Source of the DNA: Streptomyces sp. TRM49041
GTDB lineage: Bacteria > Actinomycetota > Actinomycetes > Streptomycetales > Streptomycetaceae
DNA length: 64,000 nt
Assembly: GCF_008271805.1 (NCBI RefSeq)
Contig: NZ_VSRY01000152.1
Span: 310,001 to 374,000 of the forward strand
Direction of reading: 5' to 3'
A model generated the notes under the pieces. It was not told where the DNA came from. It made no database searches and saw nothing but the letters and a program-made list of their open reading frames with translations. Below are positions 23,789-32,025 of this stretch, piece after piece. Each line of letters starts with the position of its first letter. Within the stretch, counting starts at the first letter, position 1. A program made the translations under genes and the position numbers.

Positions 23789-23802
23789 TAGAACGCGTAC
23801 CA
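23789..23802. promoter_or_regulatory. KstR-type operator between P450 and thiolase
   Basis: TAGAACGCGTACCA matches the published KstR consensus TnnAACnnGTTnnA except for one base (GTA for GTT). It lies between the divergent P450 and thiolase genes, 76 bases upstream of the thiolase start. Confidence 0.65.
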
Positions 23803-23877
23803 GTTCCGGTTATCCCCCCAGTGCCGCTCCCGCCCGGGCGCCGGGACGCCCCGCGGGCGCGAGGAGAGGACCAGCCC

Positions 23878-25047
23878 ATGGCCGCGGAACCCGTGATCGT
23901 CGAAGCCGTACGCACCCCCATCGGCAAGCGCGGCGGCGCGCTCGCCAACCTCCACCCGGCCTACCTGCTGGGCGAGACGTACCGCGAAATCCTGGGCCGC
24001 GCGGGCATCCCCGCCGACTGTGTCGAACAGATCGTCGGCGGCACGGTCACCCACGCCGGCGAGCAGTCCATGAACCCCGCCCGCACCGCCTGGCTCGCCA
24101 TGGGACTCCCGTACGAGACCGCCGCCACCAGCGTCGACTGCCAGTGCGGCTCCTCGCAGCAGGCCGCCCATATGGTCGCCAACATGATCTCCTCGGGCGT
24201 CATCGACGTCGGCATCAGCTGCGGCGTCGAGTCCATGTCGCGCGTACCGCTCGGCAGCGGCTCCAAGCACGGCCCCGGCAAACCCTTCCCCGACGAGTGG
24301 AACGTCGACCTGCCCAACCAGTTCCAGGCCGCCGAGCGCATCGCCCGCCACCGCGGCCTCACCCGCGAACACGTCGACGCCCTCGGGCTGCTCTCCCAGC
24401 AGCGCGCCGCCACCGCCTGGGCCGAGGAGCGCTTCAAGCGTGAGACGTTCGCGGTGCAGGTCCCGACGACCGAGGCCGAGCAGGAAGCCGGTCAGGGTAT
24501 GTGGCGGCTCGTCGACCGCGACGAGGGGTTCCGCGACACCGGCATGGACGCCCTCGCCGGGCTCAAGCCGGTCATGCCGACCGCCGTCCACACCGCCGGC
24601 AACTCCTCCCAGATCTCCGACGGCGCCGCCGCCCTCATGTGGGCGTCCAAGCGCATGGCACGCGCCCTGAAACTCAGGCCGCGCGCCCGGATCGTCGCCC
24701 AGGCCCTCGTCGGCACAGACCCGCACTTCCACCTCGACGGGCCCGTCGACGCCACCCGGGCGGTCCTCGGCAAGGCCGGGATGTCGCTGCGGGACATCGA
24801 CGTCGTGGAGGTCAACGAGGCGTTCGGGGCGGTCGTCCTCAGCTGGGCGCAGGTCTTCGACCAGGACCTCGACAAGGTGAACGTGAACGGCGGCGCCATC
24901 GCGCTCGGCCACCCCGTCGGTGCGACCGGCGCGCGGCTCATCGCCACGGCGCTGCACGAGCTGGAGCGGCGGGACGGGGAGTTCGCCCTGATCACCATGT
25001 GCGCGGGCGGGGCGCTGGCGACGGGGACGATCATCCAGCGGCTGTAG
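23878..25047 (+). CDS. FadA5-like steroid 3-ketoacyl-CoA thiolase
   Basis: The 389-residue thiolase starts at ATG 23878 with GAGGAGAGG upstream. The nucleophilic cysteine is in SVDCQCGSSQQAAH (position about 88-93), and the other active-site motifs are NEAFG, GGAIALGHPVGATGAR and CAGGALATG. The CQCGSSQQ form and the SRVPLGSG region recall actinobacterial FadA5/FadA6-type enzymes, which cleave 3-ketoacyl-CoA of sterol side chains. Divergence from a CYP124/125-like P450 across a KstR-type site supports that assignment. A general acetyl-CoA acetyltransferase role cannot be excluded. Confidence 0.85.
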   Translation: MAAEPVIVEAVRTPIGKRGGALANLHPAYLLGETYREILGRAGIPADCVEQIVGGTVTHAGEQSMNPARTAWLAMGLPYETAATSVDCQCGSSQQAAHMVANMISSGVIDVGISCGVESMSRVPLGSGSKHGPGKPFPDEWNVDLPNQFQAAERIARHRGLTREHVDALGLLSQQRAATAWAEERFKRETFAVQVPTTEAEQEAGQGMWRLVDRDEGFRDTGMDALAGLKPVMPTAVHTAGNSSQISDGAAALMWASKRMARALKLRPRARIVAQALVGTDPHFHLDGPVDATRAVLGKAGMSLRDIDVVEVNEAFGAVVLSWAQVFDQDLDKVNVNGGAIALGHPVGATGARLIATALHELERRDGEFALITMCAGGALATGTIIQRL

Positions 25048-25073
25048 GGGGCTGCGAGGGACCCGGGCACGGT

Positions 25074-25109
25074 GAAGGGCCCCGGGGAGTGAACCTCCCG
25101 GGGCCCTTC
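25074..25109. terminator. Bidirectional terminator
   Basis: GAAGGGCCCCGGG and CCCGGGGCCCTTC form a 13-bp stem between the converging thiolase and transglycosylase-like genes. Confidence 0.75.
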
Positions 25110-25124
25110 ACCTCATGGTTCGGC

Positions 25125-25535
25125 TCAGTACCAGTGGTTGGCCTGCCAGAACGACCAGGCCTCGCACGGGCTGCCGTAGCGGTCGTTCATGTAGTCCAGG
25201 CCCCACTCGATCTGGGTGGCCGGGTTGGTCTTCCAGTCCGAGCCCGCCGACGACATCTTCGAGGCCGGCAGGGCCTGCACCAGGCCGTACGCGCCGGACG
25301 AGGCGTTGGTGGCGGTGTGGTCCCAGCCCGACTCGCGCTCGATGATGTTGCTGAAGCACTTGAACTGGCCTGCCGGGACCATCTTCTTGGCGACGGCCCG
25401 CGCGTCGTTCGGCGCGGCCGAGGCCGGGGCCGTCACGGCCATCACCGCACCGGAGGCGCCCAGCAGCACGGCTGCGGCGGCGACGGCGGACTTGTTGCGG
25501 CGGACGGACAGACGGCTGGAGATGGAGCGGAACAC
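25125..25535 (-). CDS. Secreted lysozyme-like transglycosylase (SLT/aggregation-promoting factor type)
   Basis: The 136-residue product starts at GTG 25535 behind GAGGTG. It has a Sec signal peptide (AVAAAAVLLGASGAVMAVTAPASA) and a compact lysozyme-fold domain in the mature region: FSNIIERESGWDHTATN, with the catalytic Glu, then SGAYGLVQALPASKM and WGLDYMNDRYGSPCEAWSFW. It should cut glycan strands in the wall during growth or spore germination. About 250 bases of leader precede it without a riboswitch motif I can identify. It is monocistronic. Confidence 0.8.
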   Translation of the reverse strand: MFRSISSRLSVRRNKSAVAAAAVLLGASGAVMAVTAPASAAPNDARAVAKKMVPAGQFKCFSNIIERESGWDHTATNASSGAYGLVQALPASKMSSAGSDWKTNPATQIEWGLDYMNDRYGSPCEAWSFWQANHWY

Positions 25536-25779
25536 GTAAGAGCACCTCACGTCGGGAACAAGGGGGCGTCGCAGGCATGCCGGAACCAAGGCCCGGGGTC
25601 ACCCGGGGTCTCGGGAAGTGGCGCACCAGGGGCACTTCGGCGGAACCGCGAGGCGGTCGCTTCCGTCGTTGCCCTGCGACGTCGTCCACAAAAGCAGGGC
25701 ACCGCCGCCCTGGCAACGCCCCCTTGTACGAGGCGAGGCCGGAGAAAGGGGCGTGGCGGCGGCGTCCGGCGGGCTTGGG

Positions 25780-26715
25780 TCAGTGCAGGTCGCCACGGGG
25801 AGACCGGTCGGTCCCGCACAGGCCCCGGCGCCCACTATGCGGCTTCGTATGTGACCTGCGTCCTGTGGGGCGCCTCACCAGCGAATGGGGCTTATGCGGC
25901 TTTTGGGTGCCTTCGAATGTGACCTGGGCCTCGAACGCGGCCCGCCGAGTCGCGCGCCGAAGCGCCTTCAGAACCGTCGATCCGATGGTCAGCGTCAGCA
26001 CCACGGTGAGGGCCGCACGGCCCAGGTCCCAGCCCATCGACGTGGCCAGGCAGTACGCCGCGAACCGGACGAGGTTCTCGGGCAGGGGGTCGCCGGGGTG
26101 GAACGCGATACCGCTGCTCAGGCCCTGCAGCGTCACCCAGCCCTGGAGGTTCATGGCCGTCCCGTACGCGAGCGCCGCCACCGCTCCGTACGCCGCCAGC
26201 ATCAGCAGCTCACCACGGCCCCGGAGCCTCTCCGGCCCCGGCAGCAGCCCAGCGCCCAGCGAGAACCAGCCCATCGACAGCATCTGGAACGGCATCCACG
26301 GGCCCACCCCGCCCGTCAGCAGCGCCGACGCGAAGATCGTCACCGCCCCGAGGACGAAACCGAAGCCCGGGCCGAGGACCCGGCCGCTCAATACCATCAG
26401 GAAGAACATCGGCTCCAGGCCCGCCGTCCCCGCACCCAGCGGCCGCAGCGCCGCGCCGACGGCGGCCAGCACGCCCAGCATCGCCACCGCCTTGGCGTCC
26501 ATGCCCGAGTCGGCGATCGTCGCCACGACCACGCCCACGAGCAGTGGCAGCAGCGCCGCGAACAGCCACGGCGCGACGCCCGCGTGCGCCTCCGCCAGAC
26601 CGGACGCGCTGTCCGCCAGCAGCGGCCAGCCGAACGCGACCACCCCGATCGCGGTGACGAGGACCAGGGCGGTGACCGACCGGGGGCCCAGCCGTATCGG
26701 GCGGGCCGCCGTCAC
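25780..26715 (-). CDS. ECF transporter substrate-binding (S) component, probably for cobalamin
   Basis: The 311-residue protein starts at GTG 26715 in a GTGA overlap with the ATPase gene. It has about six to seven membrane helices: SVTALVLVTAIGVVAFGWPLL near the N-terminus and FFLMVLSGRVLGPGFGFVLGAVTIFASALLTGG and GVGPWMPFQMLSMGWFSLGAGLL in the middle. The GPGFGF...WMPFQM pattern is typical of actinobacterial ECF S components. It is last in the operon headed by a cobalamin riboswitch, so B12 or a corrinoid is the likely ligand. The last 55 residues are an unusual basic tail with repeated KPHS-type units. Confidence 0.85.
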   Translation of the reverse strand: MTAARPIRLGPRSVTALVLVTAIGVVAFGWPLLADSASGLAEAHAGVAPWLFAALLPLLVGVVVATIADSGMDAKAVAMLGVLAAVGAALRPLGAGTAGLEPMFFLMVLSGRVLGPGFGFVLGAVTIFASALLTGGVGPWMPFQMLSMGWFSLGAGLLPGPERLRGRGELLMLAAYGAVAALAYGTAMNLQGWVTLQGLSSGIAFHPGDPLPENLVRFAAYCLATSMGWDLGRAALTVVLTLTIGSTVLKALRRATRRAAFEAQVTFEGTQKPHKPHSLVRRPTGRRSHTKPHSGRRGLCGTDRSPRGDLH

Positions 26716-28514
26716 AGCGCCGCCTCCACCTGCGCGACGGTCAGCCACGGCTGGGGCGCCAGCACCTTCGCCACCTGCGGGGCGAACGCCGGGGACGACA
26801 CCACGACCTCGTGCGTCGGGCCGTCCGCGACGACCTCCCCGTCGGCCAGGATCACCACCCGGTGCGCCAGCTCCGCCGCCAGCTCCACGTCGTGCGTGGC
26901 CATGACGATGGCGTGGCCCTCCGCCGCGAGGCCCCGCAGCACCTCGACGAGCCGGGCCTTCGCCGCGTAGTCCAGGCCCCGGGTCGGCTCGTCGAGCAGG
27001 AGCAGCCTCGGGCGTCCGGTCAGCACGACGGCCAGGGCGAGGGCGAGGCGCTGGCCCTCCGACAGGTCCCGGGGGTGTGTGTCGTCCGGTACGCCCGGGA
27101 GCAGAGCGGCGACCAGGGCGCGGCAGGTGCCGGGGGTGGCGGACGCGTCGGTGTCGGCGGCGGTGCACTCGGTGGCGACGGTGTCGGCGTAGAGGAGGTC
27201 GCGCGGCTCCTGGGGGACCAGGCCCACCTGGCGGATCAGGTCACCCGGCGCCGTGCGGGCCGGGGGACGGCCGCCGACGAGGACCCGGCCGGACGCCGGC
27301 TCGACCATGCCGACCAGCGCGCCGAGCAGAGTGGACTTGCCGGCGCCGTTCCGCCCCATGAGCGCGACGGTCTCCCCGCCCCGCACGGTGAGGTCGACGC
27401 CCCGCAGAGCCTCCACCCGGCCGCGCCGCACGGCGAGCCCGCTGACGTCGACAACCTGCCCGCCGCCATGGTGCGCCGCGTCCCGGACGGGGTCCCGTTC
27501 CGCCGCCCCCGGCCTCGGCTGCCCGGACAGGCCCCTCCAGCTCCCGTCCCGCCGCCCGAACGGCCACCACGATCGCCGCGCGCCGGTGGACTCGTTGTGG
27601 GCCGAGTCACCGCTGGTCTCGTCGGAGGGCGAGGAGCCATGCCGGTCTCTTTCTGCCTCCCCCGCCCCCGTCCGCACCCCCGCGGGGGCCGGTGCGCGGT
27701 CCGCCAGCCGTTCCCGCAGCGGGGCCGCCAAGCGGCGGGCGTCCCGGACCGTGAGGGCCGGTGGGGTCCAGCCGGCCAGGCGGGAGAGGGCCACCACCGG
27801 CGGGTGGACCGGGGAGACCCGCATCACCTCCGCCGGGGGGCCCACCAGCAGGGGAACGCCCGAGGCGGGTAGCAGGGCCACGCGGTCGGCGTACTGGACC
27901 ACGCGTTCCAGGCGGTGCTCGGCCAGCAGGATCGTCGTGCCCAGGTCGTGGACCAGGCGCTGCAGCACGGCCAGGACCTCCTCGGCGGCCGCCGGGTCCA
28001 GGGCGGACGTGGGCTCGTCCAGGACGAGGACCTTCGGGTGCGGGGTGAGGACCGAGCCGATGGCGACGCGCTGGCGCTGGCCGCCGGACAGGGTCGCGAT
28101 GGGGCGGTCGCGCAGGTCGGCGAGGCCCAGGAGGTCCAGGGTCTCCTCGACACGGCGCCGCATCACCTCGGGCGGCAGGCCCAGGGACTCCATGCCGTAG
28201 GCGAGTTCGTCCTCCACCACGTCCGTGACGAAGTGCGCCGACGGGTCCTGGCCCACCGTCCCCACCACGTCCGCCAGTTCACGCGGTCGGTGCGTGCGCG
28301 TGTCGCGCCCGTCGACCGTCACGCGGCCCCGCAGCGTGCCGCCCGTGAAGTGCGGCACGAGCCCCGACACCGCGCCCAGCAGAGTCGACTTGCCGACCCC
28401 GGACGGGCCGACCAGCAGGACCAGTTCGCCCTCCGGGACCGTCAGGTCCACATCGCGCACGGTCGGCGCGGCGGCGTCCTCGTACGTCACCGTGACGTTC
28501 TCGAACCGGATCAC
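26712..28514 (-). CDS. Fused ECF energy-coupling ATPase with two ABC domains
   Basis: The 600-residue protein starts at GTG 28514 behind TGAGGAG, which contains the stop codon of the preceding gene. Domain 1 has Walker A GPSGVGKST, signature LSGGQRQRVAIG and Walker B VLVLDEPTSALDP. Domain 2 has Walker A GRNGAGKST, signature LSEGQRLALAL and Walker B LLLLDEPTRGLD. A low-complexity linker of about 90 residues joins them. The arrangement matches CbiO-type duplicated energy-coupling ATPases. It powers the CbiQ-like and S-component proteins encoded next to it. Confidence 0.9.
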   Translation of the reverse strand: MIRFENVTVTYEDAAAPTVRDVDLTVPEGELVLLVGPSGVGKSTLLGAVSGLVPHFTGGTLRGRVTVDGRDTRTHRPRELADVVGTVGQDPSAHFVTDVVEDELAYGMESLGLPPEVMRRRVEETLDLLGLADLRDRPIATLSGGQRQRVAIGSVLTPHPKVLVLDEPTSALDPAAAEEVLAVLQRLVHDLGTTILLAEHRLERVVQYADRVALLPASGVPLLVGPPAEVMRVSPVHPPVVALSRLAGWTPPALTVRDARRLAAPLRERLADRAPAPAGVRTGAGEAERDRHGSSPSDETSGDSAHNESTGARRSWWPFGRRDGSWRGLSGQPRPGAAERDPVRDAAHHGGGQVVDVSGLAVRRGRVEALRGVDLTVRGGETVALMGRNGAGKSTLLGALVGMVEPASGRVLVGGRPPARTAPGDLIRQVGLVPQEPRDLLYADTVATECTAADTDASATPGTCRALVAALLPGVPDDTHPRDLSEGQRLALALAVVLTGRPRLLLLDEPTRGLDYAAKARLVEVLRGLAAEGHAIVMATHDVELAAELAHRVVILADGEVVADGPTHEVVVSSPAFAPQVAKVLAPQPWLTVAQVEAAL

Positions 28515-28524
28515 CAGTCACTCC

Positions 28525-29625
28525 TCAACGGCCATGGGACGGGGGTACGGGGGCGACGAACGCCGGTGCCAGGCCCAGCAGGACGGACAGCGCAGGCCAC
28601 ACGGGAAGTTCCGGCGCCACCAGGGGCGTCACCCCGGGGCGCAGGGCCTCCGCGGCCGGACCGGTCGACGCCCAGACCATCAGCGCCGCCACCGCGACCC
28701 CGGACCCCGCCACCAGCCATGTCCGCGTCCCCCACCGGTCGGGCCGGTGCCGGGTACGCGGCGTCCGCCGGCCGCCCAGCCACAGCCCCGCCAGCGCCGC
28801 CACGAGCCCGGCGGCCAGCAGCGGCACGCCGTACGCCGCGCCCTCCACCGCCAGCAGCCCGTATGTACCGGCGCACACGCCCAGCAGCCCGCCCAGGGTC
28901 AGGACCGTCGTCGTGTGCCGCACCCCGGCGGGTACGGCCGCCGTACGCCCGTACCCGCGCGCGTCCATGGACGCGGCCACCGCGACCGATCTCTCCAACG
29001 CGCCCTCCAGGACCGGCAGCCCGATCTGCAGCACCGCCCGCACCCCGCCCGTCGGCCGCCCCCGCAGCCGTCGCGCGGTCCGCAGCCGCGCCACGTCGGC
29101 GACCAGGTTCGGCGCGAACGTCATGGCCACCACCACGGCCACACCGGCCTCGTACAGCGCGCCCGGCAGCGACTTGAGCAGCCGCGCCGGGTTGGCGAGC
29201 GCGTTCGCGGCGCCCACGCACGCCAGCAGCGTGGCCAGCTTCAACCCGTCGTACAGCGCGAACACCAGCTGTTCGACCGTCACCCGGCCGCCGATCCGTA
29301 CCCCCCGCGCCCACTCCGGCAGCGGCACCTCGGGCAGCGTGAACAGCGGGTGCGTACCGGGGATCGGCGAGCCCAGCACCGTCGAGAACACCAGCCGGAT
29401 CACCAGCACGGCCAGCCCCAGCTTCAGGAACGCGCCGTACGAGCGGGCCCACGGCGCGTCCGTCCGGCGCGCCGCCACCACGTACCCGGCGACCCCGACG
29501 ACCAGGCCGAGCAGCAGCGGGTTGGTGGTGCGGGACGCGGCGACGGCCAGGCCCAGGGCCCACAGCCACCAGGCGCCCGCGTGCACGGCGTTGGAGCGGT
29601 GCGCCTCGGGGGCGCGCAGCCTCAT
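28525..29625 (-). CDS. CbiQ-type ECF transporter transmembrane (T) component
   Basis: The 366-residue protein starts at ATG 29625, overlapping the previous stop as ATGA. It has several helices in two groups and the T-component coupling motif near ERSVAVAASMDARGYGR, where the A-x-x-x-R-G helix contacts the ATPases. The N-terminal helices include LLLGLVVGVAGYVVAARR and the C-terminal half adds further helices. It couples ATP hydrolysis to S-component toppling in B12-type ECF uptake. All neighbours in the operon fit this role. Confidence 0.88.
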   Translation of the reverse strand: MRLRAPEAHRSNAVHAGAWWLWALGLAVAASRTTNPLLLGLVVGVAGYVVAARRTDAPWARSYGAFLKLGLAVLVIRLVFSTVLGSPIPGTHPLFTLPEVPLPEWARGVRIGGRVTVEQLVFALYDGLKLATLLACVGAANALANPARLLKSLPGALYEAGVAVVVAMTFAPNLVADVARLRTARRLRGRPTGGVRAVLQIGLPVLEGALERSVAVAASMDARGYGRTAAVPAGVRHTTTVLTLGGLLGVCAGTYGLLAVEGAAYGVPLLAAGLVAALAGLWLGGRRTPRTRHRPDRWGTRTWLVAGSGVAVAALMVWASTGPAAEALRPGVTPLVAPELPVWPALSVLLGLAPAFVAPVPPSHGR

Positions 29626-30377
29626 CGGTTTCCGCGCCGGCGGGCGACCTGGACCAGTGCGGCGGCGCCCAGGGCGAGCACGGCGGCGGCTCCGCCCAGG
29701 AGACCCAGGGACGGGCCGCCCCCCTCGTCCGTACCGGAGCCCGCCCGGGCCGTCGCCTGGTTCGGCGGCTCGGACGGCTGCGGCTCCGCCGTCCTCTTCT
29801 CCTCCGCCTGCTCCCCGCAGCCCTTCTCCGGGTAGCCCGCGATCGCGCACAGCAGAGCCTGGCTGTTGTAGCGCAGCGGCGCCGCGACGGCGGCGAGTGC
29901 CTCCGCGCCCGTCGCGTCGGGACGTACCCGGGCGCACGCGGTGCGCTGCGCGGGCGGGGTCTCGCCGTCGGGCGCGTCGGACGGGGTGCCGAAGTCCAGG
30001 ACGACCGCGACCCGCTTGGTGCCGTCCTTCGCGGGCGTGTCCGCGCAGACCGCGGCGAAGTCGGGCGCCCGGCGGGGCCGGTCGGCGTCCTGGCTGTCGG
30101 TGCTCACCGCGAAGCGGTAGCCGTGGACGTCGCCGTCGGCGGGCCGGGCGGTGGCGGGGCCCTGTGTGGCGTAGGTCCAGGTGTCGCCGCTCCCGCCGCT
30201 CTCCCAGAAGGACCAGTAGCGGTATCCGGCCGCGTGTGCGGGAGCGGCGGCACCCAGGGCGGTGAACACCACGACGAAGGCCCCGACCAGCGACCGGAGA
30301 GCGCGCGGACGGGTGCGCGGACGAGTGCGCGGACGGATGCGCGGACGAGTGCGCGCACCAGGACCCGGACGCGTCAC
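29622..30377 (-). CDS. SCO2322-family surface protein (transcobalamin C-terminal-like, DUF4430-type)
   Basis: The 251-residue protein starts at GTG 30377 in a GTGA overlap with the gene before it. A basic N-terminal repeat (RTRPRIRPRTRPRTRP) precedes a signal helix (SLVGAFVVVFTALGAAAPAHA). The mature domain begins AGYRYWSFWE, characteristic of what I recall as the SCO2322 family, and ends with a C-terminal membrane anchor (LGLLGGAAAVLALGAAALVQVA) and basic tail. It probably displays a corrinoid-binding cap at the cell surface. That function is inferred from operon position and similarity in layout to the transcobalamin C-domain. Confidence 0.8.
   Translation of the reverse strand: MTRPGPGARTRPRIRPRTRPRTRPRALRSLVGAFVVVFTALGAAAPAHAAGYRYWSFWESGGSGDTWTYATQGPATARPADGDVHGYRFAVSTDSQDADRPRRAPDFAAVCADTPAKDGTKRVAVVLDFGTPSDAPDGETPPAQRTACARVRPDATGAEALAAVAAPLRYNSQALLCAIAGYPEKGCGEQAEEKRTAEPQPSEPPNQATARAGSGTDEGGGPSLGLLGGAAAVLALGAAALVQVARRRGNR
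30300..30358 (-). repeat. 12-bp tandem repeat in the N-terminal coding region
   Basis: Five near-identical GTGCGCGGACGx units encode the Arg-Thr-Arg-Pro repeats ahead of the signal peptide. Copy number is likely to vary between strains. Confidence 0.7.
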
Positions 30378-31666
30378 GGCCGCTGCTTCTTGCCGCGGCC
30401 GCTCAGCAGGAAGCCGATGCCCATGCCGGCGACCAGGAACACGGCGACGATCAGCCACACGGGGAAGCCGGAGTCCTCCTGCGCCTCCTGCTGCTCCGCC
30501 TTCTCCTTCTCCCGGGACTCCGGCGTCGACGCGGGCTCCGGCCCGGTCGCGTTGAGCTGCTCGACGAGGTCGGCGCCGCCGAAGTCGCGGGTGTCGATCC
30601 CCGCGGTGTGGCCGGCGAGGACCAGCTGGGCGTACGCGGCGGGGCCGCCCTCCTTGGCCCAGGCGGCGGAGTTGTCGCGCAGCCACGCCACGGCTCCGGC
30701 CGCCTCCTCGCCGTGGCCGGCGGCCGAGAGGGCGAGGACGGCGTCCGCGGTGTTGCCGATGTCGGGCTGGTCGGCGGGCGCGGCGGAGCCGGGCATGGGC
30801 GGCAGGTTGAGGTGGCCGGTCTTCGCCAGGGCGGCGGCCAGATGGGCGGCGCCGTTGCGGGCGGCCCGCTCGGCGGTCGGCTTGGGAGTGTCCTCGCAGG
30901 TGGGCTTCTGGTTCGGGGTGACGCCGCGGACGAGCATGTGCTTGCCGAGCCCGGCGAGTACGGCGGCCGCGGTGGCGTCGTCGTTGGCCCGGAGGGTGCC
31001 GTCCTTCTCGGGCTGGTAGGCGAAGGCGCCGCCGCCGACGGGGGCGGAGCAGGGCAGCGCGAACGTGAGCAGCGCGTCGTACGGGCTCTTTCCGCCGGCC
31101 GTCGTCACCGAGCCGGGCTCCTCGCCGACGCCGGCGAGGGAGCTGATGACGAGGGACGTGGAGTTGGCGTCGCTGGGGGAGCCTGGGTTGTAGCCCCAGC
31201 CGCCGTCCTCGTTCTGTGCTCCCTTGAGCCAGTCCAGGGCGTCCTCCCTGGCCTTGTCGGTGCGCTCCTCGTGGCTGTCGACGCCCTTGAGGGCCTGGAG
31301 GGCGACGGCGGTGGCGTTGACGTCGAGGGGGAGGTCCGCCGGGCACGGCTCGGCGGTGTCGGCGCGGTAGGACGGGAAGGCGCCGTTGTCGCACTGCTGG
31401 CCGAGGAGCCAGGCGACGGCCTCCTCGGCGGGCTCGACACCGGACACCTGCTGGGCCATGAAGGCCAGCGACTGCCGCCAGACACCGTCGTATGTGGGGT
31501 CCTTGGTGCCGTACAGGCCGGCCGGGAGAGCCGGGGCGGACGGCGAGGGCGTGGGCGACTGGGCGGCGCGGACGGCGTGAGCGGCGGGGGCGAAAGCTCC
31601 GGCGCCGCCCACGAGCAGCACGGCGGTGGCGGTGAGCGCAGTGGCGCCGCGGCGAACTGTGGTCAT
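30374..31666 (-). CDS. Secreted alpha/alpha-toroid protein (prenyltransferase/squalene-cyclase or transcobalamin-like), membrane-anchored
   Basis: The 430-residue protein starts at ATG 31666 with GAGAGG upstream. It has a Sec signal (TALTATAVLLVGGAGAFAPAAHA). Repeats such as AVAWLLGQQCDNGAFPSYR and ALDWLKGAQNEDGGWGYNPG define an alpha/alpha toroid, the fold of squalene cyclases and of mammalian intrinsic factor/transcobalamin. A Glu-rich linker and a C-terminal membrane helix (VWLIVAVFLVAGMGIGFLL) with basic tail follow. It is the first gene under the cobalamin riboswitch. A corrinoid-binding role is inferred; no catalytic DxDD cyclase motif is seen, so an enzymatic role is unlikely. Confidence 0.8.
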   Translation of the reverse strand: MTTVRRGATALTATAVLLVGGAGAFAPAAHAVRAAQSPTPSPSAPALPAGLYGTKDPTYDGVWRQSLAFMAQQVSGVEPAEEAVAWLLGQQCDNGAFPSYRADTAEPCPADLPLDVNATAVALQALKGVDSHEERTDKAREDALDWLKGAQNEDGGWGYNPGSPSDANSTSLVISSLAGVGEEPGSVTTAGGKSPYDALLTFALPCSAPVGGGAFAYQPEKDGTLRANDDATAAAVLAGLGKHMLVRGVTPNQKPTCEDTPKPTAERAARNGAAHLAAALAKTGHLNLPPMPGSAAPADQPDIGNTADAVLALSAAGHGEEAAGAVAWLRDNSAAWAKEGGPAAYAQLVLAGHTAGIDTRDFGGADLVEQLNATGPEPASTPESREKEKAEQQEAQEDSGFPVWLIVAVFLVAGMGIGFLLSGRGKKQRP

Positions 31667-31739
31667 GGCGGGTGCCTCTCCTCCGGGCCGGGCACCGGCG
31701 CGCGGAGGCACCAGGCTCGGCTCCGTACTCCTCGACGGT

Positions 31740-31885
31740 GCCGGTCACTGGGCGGGTCCCGGTGACGCGAGCCGGTCACGACCTGGTACGAGGCATTCCG
31801 GCTCGCCACGGGAACGGTGGCTCACGGCTGCGGGTCAGCGCCGGATTTGCACCGGCTTCCCCCCGTACGGGCATGAAGCGACGGG
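31740..31885 (-). ncRNA. Cobalamin riboswitch
   Basis: On the minus strand the leader contains GGAAGCCGGTGCAAATCCGG followed by CGCTGACCCGCAGCCGTGAG (forward 31821-31860), the conserved B12 riboswitch core. A TAGAGT -10 element at 31889-31894 sets the transcript start near 31880. The riboswitch should repress the ECF uptake operon (31666 down to 25780) when cobalamin is plentiful. Confidence 0.92.
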
Positions 31886-32025
31886 CACACTCTACCCGCG
31901 GGTCACCTGGTGCTCCCGAGGGCCCACCCCCGGTCCCGGCTCGGCGGCCGGTGGCGGGTCGTGACGTACCGGGCGGTGCGGCGGGCCGGGTGCGGGGCCG
32001 GGTGTGGGCTGTGCGCAGGGCCGGG

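Noticed and set aside
25536..25779. Possible c-di-AMP riboswitch before the transglycosylase gene
   Set aside because: Cell-wall hydrolase genes in Streptomyces often have one, but I could not find its conserved core segments in this leader.
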